This document shows positions 36,743 to 48,658 of a DNA stretch of 64,000 bases, in pieces. Position numbers and translations under genes: made by a program. Source of the stretch: Daphnia pulex (Eukaryota > Arthropoda > Branchiopoda > Diplostraca > Daphniidae); NCBI RefSeq assembly GCF_021134715.1, contig NC_060026.1, forward strand, positions 12,391,001 through 12,455,000. Direction: 5' to 3'. The notes below the pieces were generated by a model. The model did not search any database, was not told where the DNA came from, and was given only the letters and a program-made list of their open reading frames with translations. The first letter of the stretch is position 1. Each line of letters opens with the position of its first letter.

Positions 36743-37344
36743 ACTGAAATAAAAACAGATGAATCTATCAAACACACTTAACTTCATTTTCTTTGTTGAA
36801 GTTATCATGTAATATCAGCTGGAATTTCAATATATTTGGAAAACAAATCGATCAGGAAACAGTCAACTGGGCATTATAATTAATTTAATTTATTTTAAAA
36901 AATAAGAATCTAGCAAGGCAAAATAATTTCCGATAATTTCTAATTTTACCTAACTTAAAACATGAGATTTTCGTGAACATTCAAGAATATTTTCAGACGA
37001 TTCGGATGTCAATCTAAATTCGTTTTCACCGGCAAAATGGAGGGGAAATTTTACGTTAAAAATACGACAGTAACGAGGTCGAAATGGGACCATTACATAA
37101 GATAAGAAGCGCATAAAAGTTAATAAAGGTAGAAGTCTGTGGGTTTTCTTCCTCTGATGTCGATCGTTTTGTGGGTTATTCCCTGTTTCAACTTTTTGTT
37201 TGCCCAACACCATTCGTCACATAACAAATAATTGCACAACAGTACGTAATTCCAAATTTCCCAAACTGCATGGGATGTTATCTATATCTAACTGAACTTA
37301 TCTATTAATAAAAGCCAGGTGCCACACAAGATTGTAAATCTCAA
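36743..37344 (+). repeat. 0.6 kb direct repeat, copy 2
   Basis: Second copy of the segment at 26718-27323, about 10 kb away in the same orientation. It ends ten bases before the TATA box of the C1q-domain gene that follows, so it could act as part of that gene's upstream control region. Differences from copy 1 include several small indels and substitutions that break the shared minus-strand frame. Confidence 0.85.
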
Positions 37345-37353
37345 ATGGGATTC

Positions 37354-37404
37354 TATAAATTACGAGGCATTTTATACCACATTGTGAAAAAGCTTAACTC
37401 AGTT
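37354..37404 (+). promoter_or_regulatory. Core promoter of C1q-domain gene 1
   Basis: CTATAAATTAC places a TATA box at 37354-37360, a second TTATAC is at 37372-37377, and an initiator TCAGTT follows at 37399-37404, 28 bp after the second TATA. The start codon is 25 bp further on. The same CTATAAATTAC occurs upstream of the paralogue at 40156. Confidence 0.55.
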
Positions 37405-37428
37405 TAATTTTAAGCAAAAATTAGAAAA

Positions 37429-39354
37429 ATGGCTCGTTTCTCTGTCCACGCCCATGCGTTGCTCATTTTAGGCTGTTGGATTACTTTTTCCTCTGGCGCT
37501 GTCCCTCTTTCCTTGGAAGGCAAACTGCACGAATTAGAAGTGAGGTTGAAAACGAATGCAAACGAACAGGACAAGATAAACATTCTCCTAGTTAACAAAG
37601 TAAATGAACTTGAAGAAAAGGTAAAACAGCTGGAGGCCCAACTCGAACAACATGTAAGACTAACTATTCATTTGGTTGTTGTATATTATATGTGAATTCA
37701 TTTTGTACGTAATTTGTAATCCAGAATGAAATAAAACAAGATTTAAAACTGAAAGTAACACAATTGGAGGCCAAAAATGTTCAGTTGGAATACAAAGTAC
37801 GAAAGCAGGAAACGACAATAACTTCTGGGGGTAAGAGCGGAATCATGAGAACATGCCAAGAACTCCATGACACTGATCCATCACTTCCATCCGGAATGTA
37901 TTCGATCGACCCGGATGGTGACGGCGTCGGCAATAGCCCAATCTACGTTTACTGCAACATGACGTCAGGTATATAAAATTAGATTTGAAGTTATAATTTT
38001 CTTTAAAATGGAAACAGGATTGCAATTATTATTATTTTTTAAATATATTAAAGGATCGACCGTAATTTTGCATGATAGTGAATCTTCCGTCAACGTGGGT
38101 CACTGCACCGATCCTGGATGTTATTCACGATCGATCAACTACAACGCGTCAATGGGACAAATAAGAGCTTTGGTCAAATTATCAGCTGAATGTCATCAAT
38201 CAATTAAAGTCAGTTAGTAAATCATTTTGAAATTCCATTTGTTTGAAATAATAAAATAAAACAATTTTTTAAATAGTACGAATGCTATTACGCTCCATTT
38301 GAATTCGGCAACACGGTTTACGCCTGGTGGAACGACAGGAATGGAAATCCGCAATATTTTTGGGCCGGGAATAACATGGACGGAATTCACACCTGTCAGT
38401 GCGGAATCAGTGGGAACTGTGCCGACAATTCATTAAAGTGCAACTGCGACACAGCGGCGCCAGTTCAGTTAGTCGACGACGGTAAGTTGTTTCTTTTTTA
38501 ACAACTTTTCTCAGGATAAACGCCAATAATTTTTATTTATTTATTTATTAGGTGTCATTACGGATAAAAATATTCTGCCCATCACTAGTCTGAATTTTGG
38601 TCGAACTCAACTAGAAACGTCGTCCGGCGTCCACACGCTGGGCAGATTCGAGTGCTCTGGAACAGTACCTGACTTTGTATTCCCAACGTCGTGTGAGGAT
38701 TTGTGGTTGGTTGGCCACACCCTGAATGGATTGTATTTCGTCATGGGATCTACGATGATGGAATCCGTTTATTGCGATTTTACTAAGCTTCCCGACGATG
38801 CCGGTAAATGTTTCATTTTCACGAATCATTATTGAATTGAAATTATTATTTAGCCTACATAATTGATTTTAAAAAAAGGTTTTCAAAAATGGATCGGATA
38901 CGCGGACGTCAAATCAGCGCCCGTCCACTTCTATGTCCAAAGAAATTCTTCATTCACTGGTGGTGCTATTCCGATTCCGTTCGATTTGGAGCGGCTGAAC
39001 GTCGGAAACGCCTTTAATTTGACATCAGGAATATTCACGGCACCTCGATCGGGGACTTATTTCTTCTCTTTCATGGGATCGGCGAGATTTCCATCTTCAC
39101 CGTCTGTTTGGTTAGGAGTTGGCATTTACTGGAACGATAGGCAAAGCGGGATGGCATGGGTTGAAGATGTAAATACTCCCTCTCGTCGAATTACTACAGT
39201 GAGCCTTCAGTCGACGCTCAACTTGAAAAAGGGCGATCAAATCTGGCTGAAGGTTTCCGACATGTCCGGAGATCTGCCTCTGTTTGACGACGATCACCAC
39301 CACACTCATTTCACCGGTTTCATGTTGCAGGAGGATATTATCGCCTCCATTTGA
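37429..39354 (+). CDS. Secreted coiled-coil, fibrinogen-like, C1q-domain protein 1
   Basis: Six exons, 37429-37653, 37725-37968, 38054-38208, 38277-38481, 38552-38803 and 38879-39354, give 518 residues. A signal peptide (residues 1-24, ending SSGA) is followed by a heptad-rich coiled coil (28-105, units like VNELEEKVKQLEAQLEQ). A Cys-rich module starts at RTCQEL (Cys near 119) and runs to about 350 with YVYCNMTSG, HTCQCG and CNCD, resembling the fibrinogen-like region of contactin-associated proteins. A C1q domain (about 365-514) has the typical FTAPRSGTYFFSF and THFTGFML. Secreted C1q proteins trimerise and bind glycans or microbial surfaces, so innate immune recognition is plausible but inferred. 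It is a tandem paralogue of the next gene. Confidence 0.88.
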
Positions 39355-39382
39355 ATTTGTGCGCTGAGAAACCATCAACGAA

Positions 39383-39388
39383 AATAAA
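39383..39388 (+). other. Poly(A) signal of C1q-domain gene 1
   Basis: AATAAA lies 29 bp after the stop codon, at the expected place for a short 3' untranslated region. Confidence 0.6.
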
Positions 39389-40155
39389 AATATTCTTATA
39401 AAGATTATCGACTCGAAATACATTTTCTTGATTAGATTTATTAAAGGGAAAAAATTCTTCTATGGAAATGTAAATTCTTTTATATAAACGTTTTACTGTG
39501 TAGTATAGAGTTAGAAACAATGACACGTAAATAAGTTACGAGTTTATTGAGTTTACAATAAATTGTTATCTCCAATTTACTGTCACACTTTTTTTCTTAA
39601 TGTGATATTCCGATTATGTCAAAAATAGCGTCATCTGGTTTAATAAAATAAGAGGTGGAGCGAATAACATAATAGGATTAATTTTTATTTGGATTTATTA
39701 TTATTTGCATTAGGATTAATTGTTAGGGAAAGCGTCGTCAGACCACGGAAATATTGGCGGCACATGTAAACAATGTTACAATGCTACAACTACAGATAAT
39801 AATACGTTTATCGGTCTCAACTATGTGATTTTCCGTCGCCACAAAGCAAAAAATTGAACAAAATAAGACGGCCGGGTTTTCCCAATCCTACAGATCCGTA
39901 TAGATCTGATTTACCACATTAAGTAAAGATCTATGTAACAGCTGCAGATAGTAACGTTTACTGGCTGCGTTTTCCTAGACATGTTTTTCGACATCATTTA
40001 TGCTTTTATCTCCCATCACCCAGTCTGGCGTATACGGAATGCCACAAAACAACAGGTATCCGAGTTCAAAAAAAAATATCTTTTTTGGGAGGGGTTTTCA
40101 CAACAAAATAATCGTTATCTTAATGTATTCATGTTTAAGTGTCCTTTGTGAGTCC
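39389..40155. other. Intergenic spacer between the tandem C1q genes
   Basis: AT-rich spacer without coding potential that I can support; its right end holds the promoter of the second C1q gene. Confidence 0.45.
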
Positions 40156-40162
40156 TATAAAT
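40156..40162 (+). promoter_or_regulatory. TATA box of C1q-domain gene 2
   Basis: TATAAAT within CTATAAATTAC, the same context as in the promoter of the upstream paralogue, 54 bp before the start codon. Confidence 0.5.
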
Positions 40163-40215
40163 TACAACGCAGACGCCATTGGAAAGAACAAAAGCCGTTT
40201 GAAAAATAAGTAAAA

Positions 40216-42213
40216 ATGGTTCATTTCTGTGCAGCGTCTTTCATCCAGGTAGGAATTTTATTAATTTTGACCTGTTTGACTACAGGTTCTACTGTTACTA
40301 ATATCGTTGCACTGAAAGAACTGAGAGAATTAAAATTAGAATTTAAAGAATTGGGGAAAAAACTAGAGACAAAAGTTTATCAACTGGAAGAAAAAAATTT
40401 GGGACTTGAAGAGAAAGTAACGCAGCTGGAAGCCAAAAATGTCCAACTGGAGACCAAAGTACAAAATCAAGAAATTCTTTTAGCTTCCCTATTGCTTCAG
40501 TTCAGCAATCAAGCAGACACACCAATTGATTCTAAAGCAATTTCAAATTACCAAACCGAAACTAAATCATCGAGTAGGGCCGGAATCACGAGAACATGCC
40601 AAGAACTCCGCGCGGACAATCCTTCACTTCCATCCGGAATGCAATGGATCGATCCGGACGGCCAATGGGTCGGCGATAACCCGATCTACGTTTACTGTGA
40701 CATGACGACAGGTATAACAATCTCATTTAAATCCATTAATTTTCTCAATGTAGTAAAAACTCAATTGAATTCAGTTTCATTTTAATGAACAGGATCGACT
40801 TCAATTCTACACGACAGTGAATCAGCCATTAACGTGGGTCACTGCGCTGATCCTGGGTGTTATTCGAGATACATCAATTACAACGCGTCCATGGGGCAAA
40901 TAAAATCGTTGGCCGAATTGACTGCCGAGTGTCATCAGTCAATTCAAGTAAATGTGTTTAGATAATAATTAGGCCTAAATTGAAAATTGAAATTAATCCC
41001 CCCCCCCCCTTTTTTAGTACGATTGTTATTACGCCCCGTTCGAGTTAAATGGCTACGCTTACTCCTGGTGGAATGACAGAGACGGAAAATCACAATATTT
41101 TTGGTCCGGAAATAACGCAGCCGGAATTCACACCTGTCAGTGCGGAATTGACGGAAATTGTGTTGATTCTATTGCAAAGTGCAACTGTGACTCAGTGGCT
41201 CCAGTTCAATTAGTCGATAACGGTAAGAGTTGAAAACGATTCTCGGAATTATACAAGATTTATAACAGAACATTAATTTTCTTTCATGAAAAATTATAAA
41301 CAAATATGTTGAAGTTAATATTCGTGATCTCCTCGTCTTTCCGTGTGACAAAAATGACTCAGTAAATATTCTCTTTATTTTTTTTTTGGCTTCAAATGTT
41401 TTTAGGTGTCATTACGGACAAAAATGTCCTGCCCGTCACCCGCTTGAATTTTGGCCGAACTCAACTGGAAACTTCGTCGGGCATCCACACGCTTGGTCGA
41501 TTGGTGTGTACCGGATCAGTCGCCCTGACTAGAATGCCCACGTCATGTAAGGATCTTTGGTTAATTGGCCACACCCTCAATGGATTTTATTCCATTATGG
41601 GATCTACGACGATGGAATCCGTTTACTGCGATTTCACCAAAGTTCCTGGCGATGACGGTAAATGTTTATTTTTTTTTCTCTTTATTATGCACTCTGAATT
41701 ATTATTTAATAACAACAAATTATTTCTAAAAAAGGTTTCGAGAAATGGATTGGATACGCTGATGTCAAATCAGCGCCCGCCCATTTCTACGTTCAGAGAA
41801 GTTCTTCATTCAACACGGAGTTGGTTCCAATTCCTTTTGATGTGGCGCGGATAAACGTGGGAAATGCCTTTAACTTAACAACAGGAAAATTCACGGCCCC
41901 ACGATCAGGAGTTTATTCTTTCGCTTTTACTGGATCGGTTGAACTTCCGGCTACAACGTCTCTAGTTCGCTTGCAAATCATTCTTTATCTGAACGGGAAT
42001 GGAGTCGGGATTGCTTATCTCGAAGAGGGAAACACCGTCGCTTTTCAAAATGATCAGTTGTCCCTCCAGTCGACGCTGAAATTGAAATCAGGTGATCAAG
42101 TTTGGGTTCAGATTCAACAAATCTTACCAGGGGTGTATTTGGCTGACAACGGTGACCACTACACTCATTTCACCGGTTTCATGTTGGAGGAAGATATTGC
42201 CTCGTCTCTTTGA
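40216..42213 (+). CDS. Secreted coiled-coil, fibrinogen-like, C1q-domain protein 2
   Basis: Five exons, 40216-40711, 40793-40947, 41018-41222, 41406-41657 and 41735-42213, give 528 residues. Domain order equals that of the upstream paralogue: signal peptide (about 1-24, ending TTGS), coiled coil (about 30-100), Cys-rich fibrinogen-like module (from RTCQEL to CDFTK, with HTCQCG and CNCD) and a C1q domain from about residue 370 (WIGYADVKSAPAHFYVQ to THFTGFML). The last four introns sit at the same codons and phases as in gene 1, whereas the coiled coil is encoded without the extra intron of gene 1. Probably a secreted pattern-recognition protein; ligand unknown. Confidence 0.88.
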
Positions 42214-42323
42214 AAATTTCAGCTGAAGGAACATCCAAAATGCGAAAATCGACCATGGACTGAATTTTGACCCGATTATTGAAAAATATATTACGAGTGG
42301 TAGAAAATAATTTGATATTAATT

Positions 42324-42329
42324 AATAAA
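42324..42329 (+). other. Poly(A) signal of C1q-domain gene 2
   Basis: AATAAA about 110 bp after the stop codon. Confidence 0.5.
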
Positions 42330-42668
42330 GGAATGGTAATTTGCTGGAGTAGGATTGAAATAAGATTTTTTTTTAATAAGTAAAAGGGAAGGAAGTTCGA
42401 ACTGGTATCACATGTTCAAACCGCTGGGACCTGTTATACGCGCTCGCACTACGTACCTGGTTACTGTTTAGCATTCTCCAAGGTAGCAGAAGAAATATAA
42501 AAATACTAAGCAACTTTGTACTTTCAGTTTTAACTGTGTTGTGTGTTGTTAGTTTGTGTTCTTCAAACTAAATCATTATTTGATGTGTTTCTAACTGATA
42601 CAAAAGAAAGACATATATCATCAACTTATTTGGTTAATTTTCATCATCATTTTACTAAATTTTTGAAA

Positions 42669-45600
42669 ATGGCTAATGAAGAAGAGATGGAGAGTTTCGA
42701 TGTGTCAGAAAGAGATTTGTATGATGCTTTCCAACCTGGTCAACGTCGTTTTAAAAAGATGACGAAAAACCAACAGATATATGGAGTATTTGATGAAGAT
42801 GAAGGGGAAAATTTCACTCAGCGGTCAACGTCATCTTCTGGCCGTCCAGGTTTTTCCAAATCGTCAACAGCCAAGGATTACACCACACCAGTTGATTTTG
42901 TCAAAGGTGGTGTTCAGCAGGGATCAAAAAAGGAGAAATTACCTGAGAAAAAAACCAAGCTCTTTTCGTATTCAGAAAGGTATGCCATTACATAGTTATC
43001 TTTCAAAGACAATTACACAGTGCTTTTCTGATTTTATAGTGACGAAGAAGATGATTCCCACAATAGTGCCAGTGAAATCAATCTTACAGCTGGAAAGAAA
43101 ACATTGCAGGACAAGAAACAGCCCAGAAAAATGTTTGATAGGTTCAGCAAAGATGCTAAGAGCTCAGGTGCTGGCGATCTTGGTGAATGGGAAAAACATA
43201 CTAAAGGAATTGGTGCTAAGCTTCTATTTCAGGTGTGTCAGTTTTATTTTGTTGAATGCATCCCAACAGATTAATTTACTATTTTAATAATTTTTCTTTG
43301 TTTAGATGGGTTACCAACCTGGAAAAGGACTTGGTAAAGAGTTGCAAGGAAGAAGCCAACCTGTGGAAGCTCAGGTTCGCAAAGGAAGAGGAGCAGTTGG
43401 TAATGAAACATTGCTTTTGATTTTCACTTAACTTATTGATCTCTATTGTTGCAATTTCTTCATGTCATAGGTATGTATGGAGCTGAACACAAAAATGAAC
43501 CTGCAAAGAAACAAGCATCAGATGATGAAGAAGAGAAAGAGTTCAAGAAAAACTTGGCCCACTGGAGAAAAGGTAAAGAAAAGTTAATATACTAAAATAG
43601 TGAGTAATCTTTTAAAAAATGAATATTAGATTTAGTCGAACCATCGTCGAAGAAAAAAAAGATCCAATATATGTATCGTACTTCCGAAGAAGTGATTGAA
43701 GAAATGTCTAAAGGTGGTGTTCATAGAATGGCTCGAGAATACAGGTAATAGTATTGAGATTTTAAATCAAGACCTTTCATTTTTTCTGCATGAAATCTAA
43801 AACACTGTTGTATATATAGTGAAATTTCCAAAGCCAAAGTGATTGATATGACAGGCCGAGAACAACGTGTTCTTCAAGGATACAGCGCTCTGAGAACCAA
43901 AAGGACGGAAGAGCCAAGCGATTCCGAACCTGCACCAGCTGGACTCAAAGTTGATAAATTTCAACTTGAAAAACTCTGCTACAACTTGGACACTCTAGTA
44001 GACCATTGTGAACACGTAAGATATTATTGTCACAATTATTTGGATTTCATAATCAATTCTGTTTATCGTTAATAATAGGAAATTATTCAAAATGCCAAAG
44101 AACTCTCCTACAATCAAGAGCAAATATTGGCCATGGAATCGCAAGTGAAAAATATGAGCGTTGAGGTTTCTAAGGAGATCACACGAATGGAAATGCTTAC
44201 ATCGATGCTTGGAGTCCTGGAACAGCTTGAACTGAAACAGGCGACAAACGAGCTATCTCTAGACTTCCTTTGGGAGCAGATAAGGAATTTGGAACAAAGC
44301 TACCCGGAAGAATACGTATCGTCGGATCTAGCCAACGTTACTCTGACTTACCTCATTCCCCTAATGAAGTTGCGATTATCAACCTATTGGCGTCCCATGG
44401 ATTCTAAATCAACAGATGAAGCTTGTCGTTTAATTTTTCAACGATGGAGACCTATCTTGGAATTTTGCAACAAGACTCAGACCAACAGGTAAGAATATTC
44501 GGTGGGAGGTGGGAGTGAGTTGCTTTGTAAAACATTTTTCAAAATTCACAGTCGGGGCGGAATTGTTAAAAATGATAGTCGAATGGATCCTTATCACGGG
44601 TTGTTATGGCATGCCTGGATGCCAGCATTTCGAGGACTCGTTGGACAGTGGACTTGCAAAAATGCGGATCCAATGGTTGACTTGATCGAGTCGTGGGAGC
44701 AAATTTTGCCAAACTGGATCATGGAAAATATTTTGGATCAACTCATTCTTCCCAGAATACAAAAAGAAGTAGACAGTTGGAATCCGTTGACTGATCTCAT
44801 TCCCATTCATGCCTGGATCCATCCCTGGCTTCCCCGACTAGGTAGTGCATTTATACTCGTGTTAGATAGTTGCATCATGTAGTAAATTTAAATAATTTCA
44901 AATTTTCAGGATCAAAACTGGAAATCGTATATCCCAACATTCGGCATAAAATGGCACAAGCGTTGGTGGCTTGGTCACCGTCAGATCAGTCTGCACGGTA
45001 TTTTTTTTTTTTTATTAGTTTTTAAAAGGCTGACTATCTTTAACGTGTAACTTAATATATTGTGTACTTCCGTATGGATTTTTTAGTTCCGTTTTGATGC
45101 CTTGGGTTCCCGTTTTCTCCAAGGGTTCCATGGATGCTTTCCTCATCAAAAATATTTTACCAAAACTGCAAGTTGCTATTGCAAATTGGGACATAAACCC
45201 CAGTCGACAAGAATTAGGTTCGTTACTACAATACTACAGAACTTAAATACGTTTATTAACTTTTACATTGAATACATAAATAGATGTTTGGCACTGGATA
45301 ATGAACTGGAAAGATCTTATGCCTTCCCAAAGCCTTATACAATTACTTGTGTAAGTATAATCTTGTATCATGGGTTTAAACTAAAAAGTACAATCTTCTG
45401 TTTTATTATTGCAGGTCCAATTTCTTCCCAAAATGGTTGCAGGTACGTTGAATTTATTTCACAGCTGTTGTTGCAAATTATGCATGAATTTCTTTTTCTA
45501 GGTTCTGGTTGCGTGGCTAAACCACCACCCAAATTACGAAGAAATTGTGGTTTGGTATACTGGTTGGAAGGCCTTATTCCCTCCAGAAATCGCACAAAAT

Positions 45601-46107
45601 CCCGCTGTTCAAGGTATCCTATTGTTTTTTTTTCATTTTTTCATCGTCTTCTTAATAAAATTGTATTTCTATATTATTATTTTCCTTAAATGAAATAGAG
45701 CAATTCACAAGAGCGCTGGATTTGATGAATCGCTCATTGGCTGTGGGAGGGCAAGTGGATTTTACTCCGCCTCCTGTGCCCATCATGACGCCAATCATAG
45801 CTGCTCCACTTCCAGTTCCGGAGACTGTGGTGCCGCATGGATTTCGTGAACTTGTCGAGTACCGTTGTGCCCAGCAAGGAATTTTGTGCATTCCGCTTGT
45901 CAATCGATTTCAAGCTGGAAGGCCCATTTTCCGAGTTGGAAACGTTCTTTGCTATTTTGATCGACAGGTAAGAGAAATTTTATTGCTAAAGTCTAAACAG
46001 CATTTAATTTTCTTAATTTGTGTTTTACTTAGGTTGTATTCGTTTTGGTCAATGGTATATGGACTCCTGTAACAGCTCAGCAGTTGCTAGATATGGCAGT
46101 CTTGTAG
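42669..46107 (+). CDS. TFIP11: Tuftelin-interacting protein 11 (spliceosome disassembly)
   Basis: Fifteen exons (42669-42979, 43040-43232, 43306-43399, 43471-43572, 43630-43744, 43820-44015, 44079-44488, 44552-44841, 44910-44997, 45087-45217, 45284-45350, 45415-45442, 45502-45613, 45699-45967, 46033-46107) give 826 residues; human TFIP11 has 837. The N-terminus is acidic ([20 protein letters not shown]). The G-patch spans about 161-206 ([20 protein letters not shown]), followed by the long GCFC-type helical region (for example [17 protein letters not shown] and [13 protein letters not shown]). TFIP11 (Ntr1 in yeast) recruits the helicase DHX15 through its G-patch to take apart the post-catalytic spliceosome in the nucleus. 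The start is the ATG at 42669, which gives the conserved N-terminus. One exon is only 28 bp and is needed to keep frame (NFFPKWLQ). Confidence 0.95.
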
Positions 46108-46769
46108 AGTGCACTGATAAATTTAATAATTTTTTTTTACTTTGAGTAATACAAGCTTTGTTTCTTGATTTCCGTTTGTAAAATTATATTTTAAAGATTC
46201 AGTCAAAGTTACAGCGTTTCTGATTCATTTGAGCTTGGACCTCGTTGAAATGAATGCGTGCCAAATGATGACGATACAATCTGGACACAGGTTTTGGTTG
46301 TCTTTCACCAAGTTTTACATTGTCTTGCGAGGCTCAACGGACTTGCGTGATTTAATTTTAATCATTCAACAATGAATAAAATTATAAAAACTGTTAAAAA
46401 AGAGGACCCTATATTATGTGACAATTAAATAAAAGGGGGGGGGGCTGGGAGAGAGGAAGGCGTGTCAGACACTCGGACGTTATAGCGAAGCTTGTAATGA
46501 AAAAATACTGTAATAGTCAGTCAATGACCACAAACGCAAATAAGACACATATTATTCGAATTTCTAAATATAATAAATCCCGTTGCTGCTTAAATCTCGC
46601 GTATTGAAGAATATTTTTATGTATTCGTATGGCTTTTATTATTTGCAAATAGTATACACTGATTAAAAAAATACACACTCCCTAATTCATTAGACACAAA
46701 TAAACTCTCTTTCAATTTAAATTCAAAGCAATAAAAGTTACACACGTAAATCTGTTTTTTTTTTAATCC
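46108..46769. other. 3' flanks of TFIP11 and the convergent C1q gene 3
   Basis: Non-coding sequence between two convergent genes, containing the poly(A) signals of both and a G10 run near 46434. No further gene seen. Confidence 0.5.
46375..46380 (+). other. Poly(A) signal of TFIP11
   Basis: AATAAA about 270 bp after the stop; another lies near 46428, followed by a run of ten G. Confidence 0.4.
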
Positions 46770-46775
46770 TTTATT
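46770..46775 (-). other. Poly(A) signal of C1q-domain gene 3
   Basis: AATAAA on the minus strand, 27 bp downstream of the stop codon at 46802. Confidence 0.6.
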
Positions 46776-46801
46776 GATTGACCCTGCTTCCAGGATATCT
46801 T

Positions 46802-48236
46802 TCAAAGCGACGCGACAATTTCTTCCTCCAACAAGAAACCCGTGAAATGAGTGTAATGTCCACCTGCATCATGCAACTGAATTCCTGTTGACATGTCATT
46901 AATTTCCATCCAGACTTGATCGTCTTTTTTCAAATTCAACGTCGACTGGACGGTCAACGGACTCCGTTGAAATAGAACGGTGTTACTATCTTCAACCCTT
47001 CCAGATGCAATACGCTCTCCGTTCAGATAAAGAGAAACTTCAAAATAAACGACGGACGTTGAAGCGGTAAAATCAGGCAGTCCTGTGAATGAGAAGAAAT
47101 AAATTCCCGGTCTTGGAGCCGTGAATTTTCCCACGGTCAAATCCATGGCCTTTTCAGTGTTTATTATTTCATTTTCGAACGGAATTGGAATTCCAGTTGT
47201 ACCGAAGTGATCGTTTTTTTGCACGTAGAAATAGGTGGGCGCTGATTTAATGTCAGCGTACCCGATCCATTTCTGTAAATCTACACAGAAAAAAACAACC
47301 ATTTTTGGAAAACATCCTGTATACTACTATGACATTTTAAAAAAATAATGCTAACTACCTTCAGCGTTCATACTCGTAAAATTGCAATAAACGGTTTCTA
47401 TTTGTTTCTTTCCTATAATCTGAAAGATTCCGTTCATTTTATAGCCGATTGTTTTGAGATCTGTGCAAGACTCGGGCATGTGTCCAATTTCTATAACGGC
47501 AGTCTCTTTCTCTAAAAAAAAAATAAAAAAAAAAAAAGATAAATAAAATATTTTTTTCCTGGTGCAGTCGAATAGTTTACAATAAGCTTCTTTAAAAAAT
47601 TATTCGTCACCAAATTTTTGGGTCAATGACATGAGATTGGAATCAATTTCACCCACAGCCGTCTTTAAGTTTTCCAAGTCGAATTTGGTTGCTATTGATT
47701 GTTAGAAAATTTTTAATTTAAATTCATTAAATGCAACTTTATATATATATTTTTTAATTTGTAGCCTGCATTACCTTTCTCATTCAATTTAATTTGTATT
47801 TCATTCAAGTCCATTTCCCTTTGGGCAGCCAACTGTTCGAGTGCTCTTCTTATTCCCTTGAGTTGACCTTTTAAATTTAATTTGGCTATCTTATCGATAA
47901 ATGAGCGACCAGCTGAATCTAAAGCGAACGAAGTGTCAGCTGCAATTCTAGCTGCATTGTGTTGCCGTGCTGTTTCGGCCTGGTACTCAAAGTAAGGAAC
48001 GAGGTAAAAGGGGTTGTAGGTCGTCCAGCTAACAGCCGAAATTTGTGCGGATAACATGCATATGCTCACCCCAAGGACAGCGATGATTAGTTCAAACTAA
48101 TCAATTTAATTGATATGCAGATAGAAGTAAGAGTAAGAAACAAATCAAAGGAACAGTTTGATAATAAAATTTAACAGGAAATAAACTTTGCTGTATGAAA
48201 TAAACTACCTAGTATAATACTTACAATGCTCTTCAT
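46802..48236 (-). CDS. Secreted coiled-coil C1q-domain protein 3
   Basis: Five minus-strand exons, 48225-48236, 47775-48096, 47611-47691, 47359-47511 and 46802-47280, join in phase to 348 residues. The first coding exon is only 12 bp (MKSI) and completes a signal peptide (residues 1-26, MKSIFELIIAVLGVSICMLS then AQISA). A helical coiled-coil region follows (about 50-140), then a short remnant of the Cys module (ESCTDLKTIGYKMNGIF, VYCNF) and a C1q domain from about residue 190 (WIGYADIKSAPTYFYVQ to THFTGFLL). Compared with the two plus-strand C1q genes it lacks the fibrinogen-like HTCQCG/CNCD part. Likely a secreted trimer-forming lectin-like protein; role inferred only. Confidence 0.85.
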
Positions 48237-48517
48237 ATTGCGTTGGTAATGGTTGGATACTGATAAGAATAATTTATTTTTATTTTGGCTGCTGGAAGTT
48301 GAATGTCACTGCGGTGGAAATGAACTGTTGACTGAACTCCTGAACACGCATCTTTTCTTTATGTAGCTTTGATTGTTCCGTGAGTTTTCCCGACGTCAAT
48401 CACGTCCACTGCTGATTGATAGTAACGGAATTGCAAATTCTCCATTTTCGGAAAAAAGGAGAAGGAAAACTGTTTAGTACTCGCTAATCGCTAGCTTGGT
48501 TTTAAAAGAGATTGATT

Positions 48518-48658
48518 TTATGTCAAACATTGAAACATAAGATTACTATAAAAGGCCAGAATACGGAACAGGAATTTAGCTACTGTCTTTTGATTAATCA
48601 AGCCACGCGCGGAGAGTAGCAGCAGACCAAAAAGAACCAGAAGAAAGCATTTGGGCAT
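48518..48658 (-). CDS. Short ORF with a strong signal-peptide-like start
   Basis: A 46-codon minus-strand frame begins MPKCFLLVLFGLLLLSARG, which looks like a classic secretion signal with a cleavage site after Ala-Arg-Gly, then continues LINQKTVAKF to a TAA. It may be the first exon of an unrecognised secreted gene, an alternative leader of C1q gene 3 (about 280 bp downstream), or a chance frame. No convincing donor site joins it in frame to the C1q exons. Confidence 0.3.
   Translation of the reverse strand: MPKCFLLVLFGLLLLSARGLINQKTVAKFLFRILAFYSNLMFQCLT

Noticed and set aside
42543..42668. Upstream extension of the TFIP11 frame
   Set aside because: The frame is open upstream but has no conserved sequence; the ATG at 42669 gives the acidic N-terminus expected for TFIP11.
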